Of a DNA stretch of 63,574 bases, positions 57,088 to 63,574 are shown one piece after another. The stretch spans positions 1 to 63,574 of the forward strand of contig JADKDL010000040.1 in NCBI GenBank assembly GCA_016714605.1, given 5' to 3'. Under the pieces are notes generated by a model. It was not told the DNA's origin. It saw only the letters and a program-made list of their open reading frames with translations, and ran no database searches. The stretch is from Bacteroidales bacterium (GTDB lineage: Bacteria > Bacteroidota > Bacteroidia > Bacteroidales > UBA1715). A program made the position numbers and the translations under genes. Numbering within the stretch: position 1 is the first letter of the stretch; each line of letters opens with the position of its first letter.

Positions 57088-58152
57088 ATGAAAAAAGAAA
57101 TTTCTGTTATCGGTGTAATGTCAGGCACCTCATTAGATGGTTTAGATTTGTGTCACTGTACATTCTCATTCACTGATAATAAGTGGTGTTTTAAAATTGA
57201 TGCTGCCCAAACTATTAAATACCAATATAATGATCAAATCAAACTGCAAAATGCAAATAATTTGACAGCAGAAAACTTTCTACTATTTCATAATTCTTTT
57301 GGCGAATATATTTCGCTTAAGCTTAATGAATTTATCAGTATGTATAATCTAAATCCAGATTTTATAGCCTCTCACGGTCATACAATATTTCATCAGCCAG
57401 AAAAAAAATTTACGTTTCAAATAGGCTCAGGAGCTGTAATTGCTGCTAATACTGGAGTAGATACCATAAGTGATTTTAGAAGCTTAGATGTAGCTCTAGC
57501 TGGTCAAGGTGCGCCACTTGTACCCATTGGCGATCAACTACTCTTTCCTGAATATGATTTTTGCTTGAATTTAGGTGGCTTTGCAAATATTTCAACTCTT
57601 GAAAACGGAAAAAGAGTAGCATGGGATATTTGTCCGGTAAACATTGCAATTAACCACTACATGAAATTTCTTAATCAAGATTTTGATAACTTCGGACTAA
57701 CTGCACAAACCGGTAATTTGAATATTTCTTTACTTGAAAAGTTAAATAATATTCCATTCTTCAAAAAAGATAAACCAAAATCTCTTGGTAAAGAGTGGCT
57801 TATGAAAGAATTTATACCTATAATAGAAGGTTATAATATTTCCATTCACGATAAATTAAATACCATTTACCACTGCGCTGCTCAACAAATAGCCAAAAAT
57901 ATAAATAAAAAAGATGTTAAAATATTAACGACCGGAGGAGGTGCTTACAATAAATATTTAATAAGCTTAATAGAAAAACAATCTAGAAATTCTCTTATAA
58001 TTCCTACAACAGAATTAGTTGACTTTAAGGAGGCTGTTATTTTTGCATTTTTAGGTGTATTGTTCTCGATAAAAGAAACCAATACACTTCATTCAGTTAC
58101 TGGAGCTAAAAGAAATAGTATTGGAGGTTGCCTGTATTATGGAAGTAAATAA
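57088..58152 (+). CDS. anmK: Anhydro-N-acetylmuramic acid kinase
   Basis: 354 residues, normal length. Motifs: GVMSGTSLDGLDLCHC (phosphate binding), IASHGHTIFHQP, GVDTISDFRSLDVALAGQGA, GGFANIST, TGGGAYN. AnmK cleaves and phosphorylates 1,6-anhydroMurNAc to MurNAc-6-P in peptidoglycan recycling. Cytoplasmic. It is transcribed convergently with ftsY, whose end is 9 bases away. Confidence 0.96.
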   Translation: MKKEISVIGVMSGTSLDGLDLCHCTFSFTDNKWCFKIDAAQTIKYQYNDQIKLQNANNLTAENFLLFHNSFGEYISLKLNEFISMYNLNPDFIASHGHTIFHQPEKKFTFQIGSGAVIAANTGVDTISDFRSLDVALAGQGAPLVPIGDQLLFPEYDFCLNLGGFANISTLENGKRVAWDICPVNIAINHYMKFLNQDFDNFGLTAQTGNLNISLLEKLNNIPFFKKDKPKSLGKEWLMKEFIPIIEGYNISIHDKLNTIYHCAAQQIAKNINKKDVKILTTGGGAYNKYLISLIEKQSRNSLIIPTTELVDFKEAVIFAFLGVLFSIKETNTLHSVTGAKRNSIGGCLYYGSK

Positions 58153-58161
58153 TTCGAATTA

Positions 58162-59112
58162 TCAACTACCAAAAAGAGAATTTACATACTCTTTCTTGTT
58201 GAAAATTTGCAAATCTTCAATTCCTTCTCCTACGCCAATATATTTAACCGGAATTTTAAATTGATCAGAAATACCAATTACTACACCACCTTTGGCAGTA
58301 CCATCAAGTTTGGTCATTGCCAAGGCATTAACCTCGGTAGCTAATGTAAATTGTTTAGCCTGTTCAAATGCGTTTTGACCGGTAGAACCATCTAAAACGA
58401 GTAGAATTTCGTGTGGTGCGTTAGGTATTACCTTTTGCATCACTCGTTTTATCTTAGTCAGCTCATTCATGAGATTTACCTTATTATGAAGTCGTCCGGC
58501 TGTATCTATTATCACTACATCAGCATTTGATGATTTCGCCGAAGTAACAGTATCAAATGCAACTGATGCAGGGTCTGCACCCATTTCTTGTTTTATGATA
58601 GAAACTCCTACTCTATCTGCCCAAATAGACAATTGATCTACGGCAGCAGCTCTAAAAGTATCGGCAGCACCTAAAACCACCGTTTTCCCTTCTGATTTAA
58701 AAAGATGAGCTAATTTTCCAATAGTTGTAGTTTTACCTACACCATTTACACCTACTACCATAATTACATATGGCTTTTCATTAGTATTAAATTCTCCAGA
58801 AAATGTACTTTGCTCATTTTCTGAAAGAAGCGCAGCTATCTCTTCTTTCAAAATAGAATTCAACTCATTTGCTCCAAAATACTTTTCATCTTTTACTCTT
58901 GATTCTATTCTCTTTATGATTTTCAAAGTTGTATCAACTCCTACATCCGACGAAATAAGTATTTCTTCTAAATCATCTAATACATCATCATCAACAGTAG
59001 TTTTTCCAACAACAGAACGTGTAATTTTCTTTAATACACTTTCTTTTGTTTTCTCTAATCCTTTATCTAACTGTTGCTTTTTCTCTTTTGTAAAAAAACT
59101 AAAAATTCCCAT
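58162..59112 (-). CDS. ftsY: Signal recognition particle receptor FtsY
   Basis: 316 residues: N-terminal helical N domain (KEKKQQLDKGLEKTKESVLK) and SRP-type GTPase with GVNGVGKTT, DTFRAAAVDQL, DTAGRLHNK, TKLDGTAKGG and GVGEGIEDL. It docks ribosome-SRP complexes at the membrane. It is the usual last gene of the rpmB-rpmG-DUF4295-ftsY cluster, but here two hairpins in a 450-bp gap separate it, so it may have its own promoter. Confidence 0.97.
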   Translation of the reverse strand: MGIFSFFTKEKKQQLDKGLEKTKESVLKKITRSVVGKTTVDDDVLDDLEEILISSDVGVDTTLKIIKRIESRVKDEKYFGANELNSILKEEIAALLSENEQSTFSGEFNTNEKPYVIMVVGVNGVGKTTTIGKLAHLFKSEGKTVVLGAADTFRAAAVDQLSIWADRVGVSIIKQEMGADPASVAFDTVTSAKSSNADVVIIDTAGRLHNKVNLMNELTKIKRVMQKVIPNAPHEILLVLDGSTGQNAFEQAKQFTLATEVNALAMTKLDGTAKGGVVIGISDQFKIPVKYIGVGEGIEDLQIFNKKEYVNSLFGS

Positions 59113-59300
59113 CTTAAACTTATTTCACTTGTTAATTTCTTTATATCATTGTCACATCGCCCAAAAATCGACAAAAGATACATATATTTTGTGATATTAA
59201 TTTCTTAACAATGAAAAGCATTTCAAGAAATTAATTAATGCTTCTTACTTTGAAGCTAGGAGTAGTTTTATATAAATAATTTAAATTAAAAAACATTAAT

Positions 59301-59348
59301 CATCGTTCTTCTAATAATTATAAAACCATAATTATTAGAAGAACGATG
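59301..59348. repeat. Perfect 21-bp inverted repeat upstream of ftsY
   Basis: CATCGTTCTTCTAATAATTAT (59301-59321; one base over the arm shown is counted in the stem) pairs perfectly with 59328-59348 around a 6-base loop. It lies in the 59113-59563 gap about 190 bases upstream of the ftsY start. It could be a second terminator or an RNA structure in the ftsY leader. Confidence 0.75.
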
Positions 59349-59513
59349 TAAAATTACAACATTTTAAAATTCGATGTATATTCTAATTAAGTTTTTGAAA
59401 TAAATGTATATTTATACACACGCATCTTATCTATAAAGACAATCTAAATAATAATGACTATAAAAACAGAAATAAAAGATACTTGAAAAATATCTTTAAA
59501 ATTGATATAATAT

Positions 59514-59551
59514 AAAAAAGCCCCCTATTAATAAACAGGAGGTTTTTTTTT
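59514..59551 (-). terminator. Terminator after the DUF4295 gene
   Basis: On the minus strand ACCTCCTG and AGGGGGC form a stem (one G-T pair) followed by a T-run. It lies 13 bases after the expected stop of the DUF4295 gene, supporting the shorter version of that gene. Confidence 0.75.
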
Positions 59552-59563
59552 GAAAAATAAAAT

Positions 59564-59715
59564 TTACTTTTCCAAAAATTCTTAACTTGATCATTAGGAA
59601 TCATAAATTCCTTAAATGAATAAGCACCTGAAGTCTCTGATTTAACAGACTTAATTATTTTTGTAAAATTTTTACCTTCACCTTTTTGTAAACTCGCAAC
59701 TACTTTCTTTGCCAT
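59564..59715 (-). pseudogene. DUF4295 protein (ribosome-cluster small protein), one-base frameshift at the end
   Basis: MAKKVVASLQKGEGKNFTKI, then SGAYSFKEFMIPNDQVKNF, is the 50-residue DUF4295 protein that always follows rpmG in Bacteroidota and is probably ribosome-associated. After QVKNF the written frame reads WKSKFYF and continues to 59458, past the terminator. Adding one T to the TTTTT run near 59577 gives FLEK and a stop at 59564, exactly the family length. So the 85-residue version is almost certainly wrong. Either a real +/-1 change or a homopolymer sequence error. Confidence 0.8.
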
Positions 59716-59723
59716 AGCTAATA

Positions 59724-59906
59724 TTATTTAATCTCTCTGTGAATTGTCATTTTTTTAAGTATTGGATTGTATTTTTTCAATTCCAATCTATCCGGAGTGT
59801 TTTTTCTGTTCTTTTTAGAAACATATCTAGATGTACCCGGCATACCACTATCTTTATGCTCTGTGCATTCTAATATAACCTGCACTCTATTGCCTTTCTT
59901 AGCCAT
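59724..59906 (-). CDS. rpmG: 50S ribosomal protein L33
   Basis: 60 residues: MAKKGNRVQVILECTEHKDS, then TSRYVSKKNRKNTPDRLELK and YNPILKKMTIHREIK, the complete L33 of Bacteroidota. A single zinc-ribbon-like Cys remains (LECTEH), so it is the Cys-poor form. It follows rpmB by 13 bases and precedes the DUF4295 gene by 8 bases; all three are probably one transcript. Confidence 0.97.
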   Translation of the reverse strand: MAKKGNRVQVILECTEHKDSGMPGTSRYVSKKNRKNTPDRLELKKYNPILKKMTIHREIK

Positions 59907-59919
59907 TTAGTAATATTTT

Positions 59920-60162
59920 TTAAAATTTTGTTATAAACCCTTTTTCCTTAGCTACCTTCAATGCAGACAACAAACCTTTTTTATTGATTGTTCTTATACC
60001 TGCTGCAGATACTCTTAATTTTACCCATCTATCTTCCTCTTGAAGGAAAAAGTTCTTATCGAATAGATTCGGTTCAAATGTTCTTTTTATTTTTTTATTA
60101 GAATGAGATACATGATTACCAACCATAACTCTCTTTCCTGTAATCTGACAAACTCTTGACAT
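59920..60162 (-). CDS. rpmB: 50S ribosomal protein L28
   Basis: 80 residues: MSRVCQITGKRVMVGNHVSH, NKKIKRTFEPNLFDKNFFLQ, then LRVSAAGIRTINKKGLLSAL. Complete. First gene of the rpmB-rpmG-DUF4295 operon, with a clear Bacteroidota promoter 38 bases upstream. Product binds the 50S subunit near the exit site. Confidence 0.97.
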   Translation of the reverse strand: MSRVCQITGKRVMVGNHVSHSNKKIKRTFEPNLFDKNFFLQEEDRWVKLRVSAAGIRTINKKGLLSALKVAKEKGFITKF

Positions 60163-60199
60163 AACTCTCGCTTTAAAATTCCCCGTAAAAAATGTTGCG

Positions 60200-60231
60200 C
60201 AAAGTACGGAAAATAATTTTATATAATCAAA
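60200..60231 (-). promoter_or_regulatory. Promoter of the rpmB operon
   Basis: On the minus strand TTTG, 21 bp, TACTTTG, a full match to the Bacteroidota consensus (positions 60231 down to 60200). The start codon follows 38 bases later. Confidence 0.7.
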
Positions 60232-60285
60232 TAATTAATTTACTTTTTTTTCTTTTTTTTTAATCTATTAATATTGACACTTCTA

Positions 60286-60548
60286 TGCAAAAAAAAAGAT
60301 TGAGTTTCTATTACTCAATCTTTTTTTATCAAATTTATGCTAAAAAATTAAAACAGGCAACAAAAAAATTAATCATCAACCTAAACAACCATGAAAAAAC
60401 ACTAATCTTACTACTCATACCAACACTAGTGAAAAAACAAACTTTAGTTGCCTGTTTTAAAATATTTTTTGTCAGTTAAATAGAAAGCAGCAGCCTTATT
60501 TGGAAGGATTAAAATAAAAATTACCGAGAAAACAACCTGGCTGCTGCT
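60286..60548 (-). ncRNA. Three successive stem-loops, possible small structured RNA
   Basis: Between rpmB and the receiver gene lie AGCAGCAGCC/GGCTGCTGCT (60486-60495, 60539-60548), TTAAAACAGGCAAC/GTTGCCTGTTTTAA (60348-60361, 60447-60460; both perfect), and a terminator hairpin AAAGATTGAGT/ACTCAATCTTT with long T-runs (60290-60327). Read on the minus strand, two structured parts end in a terminator, as in a small RNA. They may instead be separate transcription ends of the receiver gene. No open frame on either strand looks real. Confidence 0.35.
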
Positions 60549-60578
60549 ATTCCAGCACTCTATCACTATAACCGACTC

Positions 60579-60956
60579 TTATAAATATCTATCAAAAATT
60601 ACCTGAAGCTCTGTTTTATTTATGTCTTCTTTAAGTACATAACAGGTTGCTCCAGCTTCAATCATTTGTCTTACATAATTCATATCCTCATGAAAAGACA
60701 ACGCTACTACAACAATTTCATCATTTGTATCAATAATCTTTCTTGTTACTTCTACGCCATTTACATCTGGCATTTCAACATCCATAAAGACTAAATCTAC
60801 TGTTTTTTCGCGCAATATACTTAAAGCTTCTGAACCACTTGCTGCAAAATGAACTGCTTCTATTTTTTCACCAAAACTATCAAACAATACATATTGAAAT
60901 GCATTCAAAAAATGTTTATTGTCGTCAGTTATTAGTATATTCAGCTTGCTCTTCAT
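60579..60956 (-). CDS. Single-domain response regulator
   Basis: 125 residues, receiver only. Acid pocket in LITDDNKH, phospho-Asp in DLVFMDVEMP, Ser in VVVALSFHED and Lys in CYVLKED. No output domain, so it acts by protein contact or as a phosphate relay. No kinase gene is adjacent; partners must be elsewhere. Complete with start and stop. Confidence 0.9.
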   Translation of the reverse strand: MKSKLNILITDDNKHFLNAFQYVLFDSFGEKIEAVHFAASGSEALSILREKTVDLVFMDVEMPDVNGVEVTRKIIDTNDEIVVVALSFHEDMNYVRQMIEAGATCYVLKEDINKTELQVIFDRYL

Positions 60957-61124
60957 AAGCTTTAATTTATATTACAAATATACTCTAGTATCTATATACT
61001 ATTCAATGCTATTAACCCTCAATTTTCGTGAGTAAATATCCGTAGTGAAAATAAAGGAAAAAGACACTTATGTGCTTGACTATATGTGTTTTACAAAGAT
61101 TAATTAGGTCTTGTGAGTTTTATT

Positions 61125-61697
61125 TCACTTATAAAAATTCATTTCTTCTATATAATTCCATGTTTTTAATGGGACGAAAGCTTTCAAGTTTTTTCCTTTT
61201 TTAATTGCCTCTCTTATAAAACTCGATGATATTTCCATTAATGGTGCTTCGACTATCTTTATTGTAGAATAATTTAAGTACTCTTCAATAATAATATGCG
61301 GACGTGGATAAACATAAATATTATAATCTTTCAAAATTATCTCTGCATTTTTCCATTTATTTATGGTTACTAAATTATCGGCACCCATAATGAGTGAAAA
61401 TGTATGCTCTGGAAATTTCTCTCCTATATGCACCAATGAATCTATGGTATAGGACGGTTTAGGGAGGGTAAACTCTATATTTGAAACCCTGAAATATTGA
61501 AAATCTTCAATTGCTCTATATACCAGTTCGTATCGTTGATAATCGGGGAGTAAACTGGCTTGCTTTTTATCTGGACTTTGAGGGGTAACTACAAACCAAA
61601 TTTGCTCTAAATCAGAGAATTCTATCATATAATTTGCTATCGCCAAATGACCAATATGTATTGGGTTGAATGATCCAAAATAGAGTCCGATTTTCAT
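61125..61697 (-). CDS. nadD: Nicotinate-nucleotide adenylyltransferase
   Basis: 190 residues: LYFGSFNPIHIGHLAIANYM (nucleotide-binding HxGH), VVTPQSPDKK, PSYTIDSL, LIMGADNLVTINKWKN, and ISSSFIREAIKKGK. It makes deamido-NAD from NaMN and ATP. In many Bacteroidota it follows yicC and gmk; here an outer-membrane-type gene is inserted between gmk and nadD on the same strand. Confidence 0.96.
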   Translation of the reverse strand: MKIGLYFGSFNPIHIGHLAIANYMIEFSDLEQIWFVVTPQSPDKKQASLLPDYQRYELVYRAIEDFQYFRVSNIEFTLPKPSYTIDSLVHIGEKFPEHTFSLIMGADNLVTINKWKNAEIILKDYNIYVYPRPHIIIEEYLNYSTIKIVEAPLMEISSSFIREAIKKGKNLKAFVPLKTWNYIEEMNFYK

Positions 61698-61805
61698 CTT
61701 TATATTTTAAAAGTTGATTTAATTTTTTTCTTAATCACTTCATCAGAAATCAAGATTTCATAGCTTTAATCGCTCAGATAATTAAAGATTTTAGTTAAAT
61801 AAAAA

Positions 61806-61835
61806 AGCTTCGGTGAAAAAATAAACACCGAAGCT
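61806..61835 (-). terminator. Terminator after the OmpW/OmpA-like gene
   Basis: AGCTTCGGTG (61806-61815) and CACCGAAGCT (61826-61835) with a T-run on the minus strand. Confidence 0.88.
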
Positions 61836-61854
61836 AAAAAATAAAAAAAAAAAA

Positions 61855-62553
61855 TTATTCAAAGTTAAATCCAAAATTTAGCTTAAACACATCATCTTTG
61901 AAGTTTCTAGGAGACTTCGTAAAACCATCATATTCAATAGATGACTTTGATACACCATTAATATACTCAACTCCTATTCTTATCACAGAAATTCTATAAT
62001 TAAAACCAAAAGAAAAACGATTTAGTGCATATTCAAATGCTGTATTTTCTAATTTCTCATAACCATAAAAATTATATGAATGCTCTTCATCATACATATA
62101 CCAAACTCCAAAAGCAGGCGCCCATCTAACAAAGAGATCCATTTTCATAATTTTTAATGGCATATATGATATAACTATACCAACTTTTGGAGATATTTTT
62201 CCATGTACATCATGAAATTTTTCATCAGAAACGATATATTGATATTCGCCTTTTAAATAGTTTGCGCTAAATTCAATATATTCAGCATTTATTCCCATTC
62301 TCAGTCCGTCTACCCAATTCATTTTATTAATGTAGAAATTGCTTCCTATTGCAAAACTTCCACCAAAATGAAACCCATTATTAAATTGTCTTGCAAATCT
62401 AATATCTTCTGAATGAGCATCCCTAAAATCAGGTAAACCATAACCAGTAGGTCTATACCAACTAAAATTCAAATACTCATGATTGGGTATATCTTGAGCA
62501 AAAACACCAACAGAAAATATTAGTGCTATAACACATGTATAAAATTTTTTCAT
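61855..62553 (-). CDS. Outer membrane beta-barrel-like protein
   Basis: 232 residues with signal peptide (MKKFYTCVIALIFSVGVFAQ). Alternating aromatic/glycine strands (NGFHFGGSFAIGSNFYINKM, LRMGINAEYIEFSANYLKG, SPKVGIVISYMPLKIMKMDL, RFSFGFNYRISVIRIGVEYI) and a C-terminal Phe-rich end (VFKLNFGFNFE) fit a small beta-barrel of the outer membrane. No named family. It has its own terminator, so it ends transcription between gmk and nadD. Confidence 0.75.
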   Translation of the reverse strand: MKKFYTCVIALIFSVGVFAQDIPNHEYLNFSWYRPTGYGLPDFRDAHSEDIRFARQFNNGFHFGGSFAIGSNFYINKMNWVDGLRMGINAEYIEFSANYLKGEYQYIVSDEKFHDVHGKISPKVGIVISYMPLKIMKMDLFVRWAPAFGVWYMYDEEHSYNFYGYEKLENTAFEYALNRFSFGFNYRISVIRIGVEYINGVSKSSIEYDGFTKSPRNFKDDVFKLNFGFNFE

Positions 62554-62604
62554 AATAATTTGCTATTAAAAATGATTAATATCAACAAAAATACTAATAT
62601 TAAA

Positions 62605-63169
62605 CTACTTTAACAAAAATGATTTTAAAATTTGCTCAATTTGCTCAATTGCTTTTTCAAGATTATCATTTACAATTTTATAATCGAAAATGTGAGACAT
62701 AGAAATTTCTTTCTCTGCTTTTGCAATTCTTATTGCGATTTCGTCTAAAGAATCTGTTCCTCTACCGAGCAATCTTTTTCTCAGTTCTTCAATAGATGGT
62801 GGCATAATAAATATTGCCAATGCGTTTTCTTTAAACTTCTCTTTAAGATTTACTCCGCCAACTATATCAACATCAAAAACTACATTATTTCCCTTATTCC
62901 AAATTCTATCTAATTCTGTTTTCAAAGTGCCGTAATATCTACCTTCATAAACTTGTTCGAACTCAACAAATTCATTATGTTCAATTTTTTTCTCAAAATC
63001 TTTTACTGTTAAAAAATAATATTCCACACCATTTTTTTCTGCACCTCTCGGCAATCTAGTTGTTGCTGATATAGAAAATTCCAATCCATAATCTTTCTTC
63101 AATAAGTGGTTTACTATTGTAGATTTGCCTGCCCCCCGATGGCGCAGAAAAAATTATCATCTTACCCAT
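62605..63169 (-). pseudogene. gmk: Guanylate kinase, +1 frameshift in the P-loop
   Basis: The start at 63169 gives MGKMIIFSAPSG. A run of six G (63132-63137 as C on the plus strand) then shifts the frame. With five G the protein reads SGAGKSTIVNHLLKKDYGLE, the full P-loop, and joins ISATTRLPRGAEKNGVEYYF, VVFDVDIVGGVNLKEKF, FIMPPSIEELRKRLLGRGTD to the end: 187 residues, normal for guanylate kinase (GMP + ATP to GDP + ADP). gmk is essential, so this indel is probably a sequence error. It follows yicC on the same strand, as usual. Confidence 0.9.
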
Positions 63170-63226
63170 TTTCAAAACTATTCTGCAATAATTATTTATG
63201 AATATATTATTTTACTAAAAAAAAAA

Positions 63227-63574
63227 TTACAAAATATTCAATACCTGTTCTTTAATTTTTTCCAATTCATCTTTCATTTGAACTACAATTTTTTGCATTT
63301 CAAAATCGTTTGATTTTGAGCCAATTGTATTTATTTCTCGTCCCATCTCTTGGGCAATGAAATTAAGTTTTTTTCCGGTATCTTCTTCCTGATCAATGGT
63401 ATCAACAAAATAAGAACAATGTTTACTTAATCTTACTTTTTCTTCTGATATATCTAATTTTTCAATATAATATATCATCTCTTGCTCCAATCTGTTATTG
63501 TCAATCTTGGAACTTTCAACAACCTCCTCTATTGCTAATTTCAGTTTTTGCTTTACTTTTTCAATTCTTCTTTT
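63227..63574 (-). CDS. YicC-family endoribonuclease-like protein, C-terminal part
   Basis: The frame is open to the right edge of the window (115 residues visible, start not included). KRRIEKVKQKLKLAIEEVVE, then YYIEKLDISEEKVRLSKHCS, GKKLNFIAQEMGREINTIGS and MQKIVVQMKDELEKIKEQVL are the C-terminal YicC domain. YicC proteins are RNases linked to stress RNA turnover. It precedes gmk by 57 bases, the common arrangement. Confidence 0.9.
   Translation of the reverse strand, partial: KRRIEKVKQKLKLAIEEVVESSKIDNNRLEQEMIYYIEKLDISEEKVRLSKHCSYFVDTIDQEEDTGKKLNFIAQEMGREINTIGSKSNDFEMQKIVVQMKDELEKIKEQVLNIL

Noticed and set aside
59458..59563. C-terminal extension of the DUF4295 protein
   Set aside because: It reads through a terminator, and the family ends at about 50 residues; a single-base error explains it better.
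60285..60479. A 64-residue plus-strand open frame between rpmB and the receiver gene
   Set aside because: It runs through a terminator hairpin and a long inverted repeat and has low-complexity Lys-rich sequence.

Overview
The window is AT-rich DNA from a member of the Bacteroidota. The evidence is the gene order rpmB-rpmG-DUF4295-ftsY and yicC-gmk-nadD, a hybrid two-component regulator with an AraC output domain, Bacteroidota-type promoters (TTTG, 19-21 bp, TAnnTTTG), an rSAM/lipoprotein pair and CBM6-bearing secreted hydrolases. No rRNA, tRNA, transposase, integrase or CRISPR array was seen.

Layout. 1-6595 is minus-strand coding sequence broken by many stops and indels; a PHP-type metallohydrolase and a calcineurin-like phosphoesterase are still recognisable. 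7.0-12.4 kb and 19.5-27.1 kb hold small minus-strand genes: PIN toxins, antitoxins, a DUF4160/DUF2442 pair, a UPF0175/DUF3368 pair, an acetyltransferase and others. Most are separated by a dispersed repeat of about 160-230 bp, always in the same orientation. Between the two halves lie a carbohydrate esterase (12.6-14.8 kb) and a 1352-residue hybrid sensor regulator (15.3-19.4 kb). 27.3-29.3 kb is an rSAM/lipoprotein operon. 30.5-35.4 kb carries a GH10 xylanase and a CE1-type esterase that share CBM6, Ig-like and C-terminal domains with the esterase at 12.6 kb. Together these look like a small xylan-degradation set. 35.8-48.0 kb is a sigma54-type two-component system divergent from a MacB/FtsX-type efflux operon. 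48.3-63.6 kb is mostly conserved core: a zinc-ribbon protein, Nif3, a YhcC-like rSAM, a LytTR regulator, a flippase, a SPOR protein, anmK, ftsY, ribosomal proteins L33 and L28, nadD, gmk and yicC.

How the parts work together. The hybrid regulator probably senses a xylan oligosaccharide and acts on the hydrolases. Matching direct repeats (GRAACANWTT, spaced 21-22 bp) lie in its own upstream region and upstream of the GH10 gene. In the cassette-like array each repeat brings a candidate promoter for the next gene and a hairpin end that almost touches the stop codon of the preceding gene, so each gene or toxin-antitoxin pair is a self-contained unit.

Caution on reading frames. Single-base indels and in-frame stops are unusually common, and one indel is in the essential gene gmk. 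Some apparent pseudogenes may therefore be sequence errors. Long genes such as the 1352-, 872-, 811- and 729-residue ones are uninterrupted, so the disruptions are not uniform.
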